From: Planctomycetota bacterium
GTDB lineage: Bacteria > Planctomycetota > Planctomycetia > Pirellulales > PALSA-1355
Length of the DNA: 64,000 nucleotides
NCBI GenBank assembly: GCA_003389325.1
Contig: QQVE01000059.1
Span: 85,120 to 149,119 of the forward strand
Direction of reading: 5' to 3'
In this document: piece after piece, positions 60,921 through 64,000 of the stretch
How positions within the stretch are numbered: position 1 is the stretch's first letter
Layout of the letters: the number at the start of each line of letters is the position of its first letter
Translations under genes and position numbers: made by a program
Notes under the pieces: model-generated
Databases searched by the model: none
What the model was told of the DNA's origin: nothing
What the model saw: the letters and a program-made list of their open reading frames with translations, nothing else

Positions 60921-63305
60921 ATGTTCGCCGACCGACTCGTTCGTCGTGCGCACCGCGCGCGACGCCGCATCCACGCGCCGCGCACGTTCGTCCACGAACT
61001 CCTCGAAGACCGCAGGCTGCTGGCGCAAACGACAGGGCTGCTGCTCAACGCCCCGGGAGCCTCGGACGGGTACACGCTGTTTTCGCCGAACACCACCGGC
61101 GACACGTACCTGATCGACAAGGACGCCAACCTCGTCAACCAGTGGACGTCCAATTACGCCCCCGGTCTGCTGGGATACCTGCTCGAAGACGGCAGCCTGC
61201 TGCGGGCCGCTTCACCGACCGGACAAGGTGGCAATGGCTTCATCGAAGCCGCCGGCGCGGGCGGGCTGCTCGAGCGCTTCGACTGGGACGGCAACCTCAC
61301 TTGGCAGTTCAGCTACAGCACGCCGACCCAGCTGGCCCACCACGACTTCGAAGTGATGCCCAACGGCAATATCCTGCTGATCGCCTGGGAGCTGAAGTCG
61401 GAAGCCGAAGCCACGCAGGCCGGCCGCGATCCCAATCTGCCCGGACCCGGCTTCCTGTATCCCGATCACATCATCGAAGTCCAGCCCGACTACGTAAACG
61501 GCGGCGGCACGATCGTCTGGGAGTGGTACGTGTGGGATCACCTCGTGCAGGAATTCGACCCCACGAAGGACAACTATTACGGACCTACGGGAGTCGAGGA
61601 CCATCCCGAGTTGATCGACATCAACTTCGTCTCGGTTTTCGACGACGGAGCCGGCGAACCTGAGGATTGGACCCACGCCAACGGCATCGACTACAACGCC
61701 GAACTCGATCAGATCGTCCTCTCGGTCCGCGAGTTCAGCGAGTTCTGGATCATCGACCACAGCACCACAACCGAAGAAGCGGCCGGCCACACTGGCGGCA
61801 ACTCGGGAATGGGCGGCGACCTCCTCTACCGCTGGGGCAACCCGCAGGCCTACGACCGCGGCGATGCCAGCGATCGCGTGCTGTTCTATCAGCACGACGC
61901 CAAGTGGGTCGAAGACGGTGACCCCGGCGAAGGCAACATCACGGTGCTCAACAACGGCTTTGGCCGCCCGGGGACCGACTTCACGACCGTCGAGGAAATT
62001 GCCCCGCCGGTCGACGGTTTCAATTACACGCTCGACACCGGTCAGCCGTATGGACCCAACGACACTGCATGGACGTACACCGCCGCCGCGCCGGACGACT
62101 TCACGGCCATCATCTCCGGCACGCAGCGTCTGCCGAACGGCAACACGCAAATCACCTACGGGGTCAAAGGCACGTTTGTCGAAGTTACGCCCGAGGGCGA
62201 GGAAGTGTGGCGCTACGTGAGCCCCTACATCACCGGGGCGACGCTGGGCCCGGAGGACCCGATCCCCTTCCTGGGGATCAACGATCCGGTGCTAAGCACG
62301 CTGCGCGCCAACTTCACGTTTCGGGCGATCGACTATCCGGCCGACTACCTGGCCCAATTCACTCCCACGGTGCTGGGCCGGCACGTTTTCTACAACGAGT
62401 CGAAGTTCGACGGCGACACGGCCGGCGTCAGCGTGAGCGACGATTTGGCGATCGCCACCGACAAGAGCCCTTACCTGGCAGGCAGCGGCACGGCCACGTT
62501 CGAGAACATCACCAGCTATTCCCGCGGCATCAACGGCATCATGATCGATGTGGCCAACCCCGCCGGGACGATCACGGCCGACGACTTTACGTTTCGCGTG
62601 AGTTCGCCCCCGTCGCTGACCAACGATCCATCGACCTGGGCCATCCCGCCCGATCCGGCAATCGTTGCCGTGCGGCCCGGGGCCGGCATCAGTGGTAGCG
62701 ATCGCGTCGAGATCATTTGGGCCGAGGGCGCCATCCAGAACCAGTGGCTGCAAGTGATCCTCGAAGGCGACGATGCCGACGGCGGCTTCAACACCAACAC
62801 GGGCCTTGCCGAGAGCGATATCTTCTACTTCGGCAATCGCACCGGCGACGCCGGCAGCGGCATGCCCTGGATGGCCATTACGAACGCTATCGATCGGATC
62901 GCCGCTCGGAACAACGCGGCCGACGACGCCGGCGTGGAGAACCTGTACGATTTCAATCGCGACGGCTCGGTCGACGATGTGGACGAGGGTATCGTATTCG
63001 CACACAGCGGCTTTCTGTGGAAAATCAACATCGGCGACGAGATCATCGTTCCCTCTTCGGCTACTCCAGCCGCGGCAGCGGGCATCGCGGTTGCGCTGGC
63101 GGCCCCGGCGGGCGACACGCCAGCCGCCCCACGCCTCCCAACGGGGTTGGCCTACCACGCTGCTTCGGCACCGAGCAAGAGCATGCCCGCACCGCAAACC
63201 AACGCCGCCGCCGCCAACCGCGTCGCGCGGGTGCTCGCGGACGATAGCGGGACAGAACTCGATTCGCCGGTAGAAGACAAATTGCTCGACGACCTGCTCG
63301 GCTAA
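60921..63305 (+). CDS. arylsulfotransferase-like secreted protein with planctomycete C-terminal module
   Basis: 794 residues. The N-terminus is very basic and has HELLEDRRLLAQTTG near 30, the planctomycete secretion motif. Residues 40-470 are an arylsulfotransferase-like propeller with HHDFEVMPNGNILLIAWE, EDWTHANGIDYNAELDQIV (conserved His after W), GGDLLYRWGNPQAYDRGD and LFYQHDAKWV. Residues 483-704 form the same module as in the protease at 42821 (GRHVFYNESKFDG to FLWKINI), with a dockerin-like loop YDFNRDGSVDDVDEG. A disordered tail follows. It may transfer sulfate from aryl sulfates outside the cytoplasm; the acceptor is unknown. A paralogue follows after 111 bases. Confidence 0.85.
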   Translation: MFADRLVRRAHRARRRIHAPRTFVHELLEDRRLLAQTTGLLLNAPGASDGYTLFSPNTTGDTYLIDKDANLVNQWTSNYAPGLLGYLLEDGSLLRAASPTGQGGNGFIEAAGAGGLLERFDWDGNLTWQFSYSTPTQLAHHDFEVMPNGNILLIAWELKSEAEATQAGRDPNLPGPGFLYPDHIIEVQPDYVNGGGTIVWEWYVWDHLVQEFDPTKDNYYGPTGVEDHPELIDINFVSVFDDGAGEPEDWTHANGIDYNAELDQIVLSVREFSEFWIIDHSTTTEEAAGHTGGNSGMGGDLLYRWGNPQAYDRGDASDRVLFYQHDAKWVEDGDPGEGNITVLNNGFGRPGTDFTTVEEIAPPVDGFNYTLDTGQPYGPNDTAWTYTAAAPDDFTAIISGTQRLPNGNTQITYGVKGTFVEVTPEGEEVWRYVSPYITGATLGPEDPIPFLGINDPVLSTLRANFTFRAIDYPADYLAQFTPTVLGRHVFYNESKFDGDTAGVSVSDDLAIATDKSPYLAGSGTATFENITSYSRGINGIMIDVANPAGTITADDFTFRVSSPPSLTNDPSTWAIPPDPAIVAVRPGAGISGSDRVEIIWAEGAIQNQWLQVILEGDDADGGFNTNTGLAESDIFYFGNRTGDAGSGMPWMAITNAIDRIAARNNAADDAGVENLYDFNRDGSVDDVDEGIVFAHSGFLWKINIGDEIIVPSSATPAAAAGIAVALAAPAGDTPAAPRLPTGLAYHAASAPSKSMPAPQTNAAAANRVARVLADDSGTELDSPVEDKLLDDLLG
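61350..61504 (+). repeat. 155-base segment nearly identical to 63846-64000
   Basis: This part of the first sulfotransferase-like gene matches the second gene at 154 of 155 positions (one C to T change), up to the window edge. The bases immediately upstream match much less well, so identity rises abruptly at the start of this segment. Confidence 0.95.
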
Positions 63306-63416
63306 GCGTGGTCGGCGAGGCGTAGTTACAATGGCGATGAACCTCGCCACGCACAGGGCAGGCGATTCTTTCGCCGCGTAGCGGGCCCGCGAACATTCCA
63401 CCTGGGAGGCACCACG

Positions 63417-64000
63417 ATGCGAAAAATGCGATGGCCACGAGGTTCGTCTTCCCTCAAACGCCGACCGGCCGCTCGACCTCACCATTTCTTCGAAGTTCTC
63501 GAGGACCGCCGCCTGTTGGCTCAGACCACGGGCTTGTTCTTCAACGACCCGGGAGCCTCCCACGGCTACACGCTCTTCTCCCCGAATACATCGAACACGA
63601 CCTATCTGATCGACAAGGACGCCCACGTCGTCAACGAGTGGACGTCCGACTACGCGCCGGGCCTGCTGGGATACCTGATGCCCGACGGCAGCCTGTTGCG
63701 TGCGTCGGCTCCGCACGGTCAAGGCGGCAATGGCTCGATCCAGGCGGCCGGCGCCGGAGGGCTGCTCGAACGCTTCGACTGGAACGGCACCAAGACCTGG
63801 GAATTCGCGTACGACTCGGCGACCCATCTGTCACATCACGATTTGGAAGTGATGCCCAACGGCAATATCCTGTTGATCGCCTGGGAGCTGAAGTCGGAAG
63901 CCGAAGCCACGCAGGCCGGCCGCGATCCCAATCTGCCCGGACCCGGCTTCCTGTATCCCGATCACATCATCGAAGTCCAGCCCGACTACGTAAACGGCGG
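63417..64000 (+). CDS. second arylsulfotransferase-like protein, N-terminal part (3' end outside window)
   Basis: 194 complete codons from the ATG at 63417, which has GGGAGG seven bases upstream. It begins with a basic stretch and FEVLEDRRLLAQTTG, and aligns along its whole visible length with the preceding gene (about 70-75 percent identical bases in the first 430 bases, then 154 of 155). It is a tandem duplicate; whether it keeps the C-terminal module cannot be seen here. Confidence 0.85.
   Translation, partial: MRKMRWPRGSSSLKRRPAARPHHFFEVLEDRRLLAQTTGLFFNDPGASHGYTLFSPNTSNTTYLIDKDAHVVNEWTSDYAPGLLGYLMPDGSLLRASAPHGQGGNGSIQAAGAGGLLERFDWNGTKTWEFAYDSATHLSHHDLEVMPNGNILLIAWELKSEAEATQAGRDPNLPGPGFLYPDHIIEVQPDYVNG
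63846..64000 (+). repeat. second copy of the 155-base near-identical segment
   Basis: This copy matches 61350-61504 with a single difference. The match continues to the last base of the window, so its true length is not known. Confidence 0.95.

Noticed and set aside
62292..63827. A 511-codon open frame on the minus strand spanning both sulfotransferase-like genes and the gap between them
   Set aside because: It crosses two well-supported plus-strand genes and their spacer. Both plus genes have clear N-terminal motifs and ribosome-binding sites.

Overview
This 64 kb window looks like a chromosomal segment of a GC-rich planctomycete, most likely of the Pirellulales group. Four things point there. 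(1) Two secreted proteins, plus the start of a third, carry a basic N-terminus followed by a LEDRRLL/LEQRHLL motif. (2) Two of those proteins end in a planctomycete-type module with dockerin-like calcium-loop segments. (3) A WD40 protein with a planctomycete-type cytochrome domain sits in tandem with a DUF1549/DUF1553 protein. (4) Many of the proteins are long, secreted and unrecognised. Gene density is high, both strands are used in short blocks, and I saw no tRNA, rRNA, CRISPR array, prophage or insertion sequence.

Layout. 1-4.3 kb: the end of a UDP-glucose dehydrogenase gene, cutA, a small lipoprotein, a zinc-ribbon membrane protein, a SAM methyltransferase, a pterin carbinolamine dehydratase and a stand-alone receiver protein. 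4.7-6 kb: a secreted carboxypeptidase-regulatory-like protein. 6-13.3 kb: a LysR regulator, gltB and gltD in one transcription unit for ammonia assimilation. 13.6-15.9 kb: a cyclophilin, RsmD and a cupin. 16-18.8 kb: an NtrC-like regulator and its histidine kinase. 19.2-23.4 kb: two extracytoplasmic proteins, one unrecognised and one with MORN-like repeats, ending in a strong terminator. 23.5-23.9 kb: a promoter, several hairpins and a second strong terminator without a convincing reading frame, a candidate non-coding RNA of about 310 nt. 23.9-29 kb: hpt, a glycosyltransferase, asnB and glgC on the minus strand. 29-34.5 kb: FHA, DUF255 thioredoxin-like, ASCH, M28 peptidase and DUF4254 proteins. 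34.6-38.3 kb: a GT9 glycosyltransferase, a short-chain dehydrogenase and a pyruvate/indolepyruvate-type decarboxylase. 39-42.8 kb: a YgiQ radical SAM protein and two RNA methyltransferases. 42.8-48.4 kb: a secreted trypsin-like protease, folD, and a sulfite/nitrite reductase with a small membrane partner. 48.4-52.5 kb: an HD hydrolase, a TPR protein and an ABC exporter. 52.7-57.4 kb: the WD40-cytochrome plus DUF1549/DUF1553 operon. 57.7-64 kb: a sialidase-like protein, an APC permease and two tandem arylsulfotransferase-like genes, the second cut by the window edge.

The most unusual signals are: the orphan structured RNA locus at 23.5-23.86 kb; the two tandem arylsulfotransferase paralogues, which switch abruptly from clearly diverged to 154/155 identical bases; the C-terminal module shared by the protease and the sulfotransferase about 16 kb apart; and a structured element near 38.5 kb with three ACGCAA motifs and two mutually exclusive hairpins.

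The start codons given here were often chosen by Shine-Dalgarno position or family length rather than by the longest open frame. All functions are read from sequence motifs alone, without database searches.
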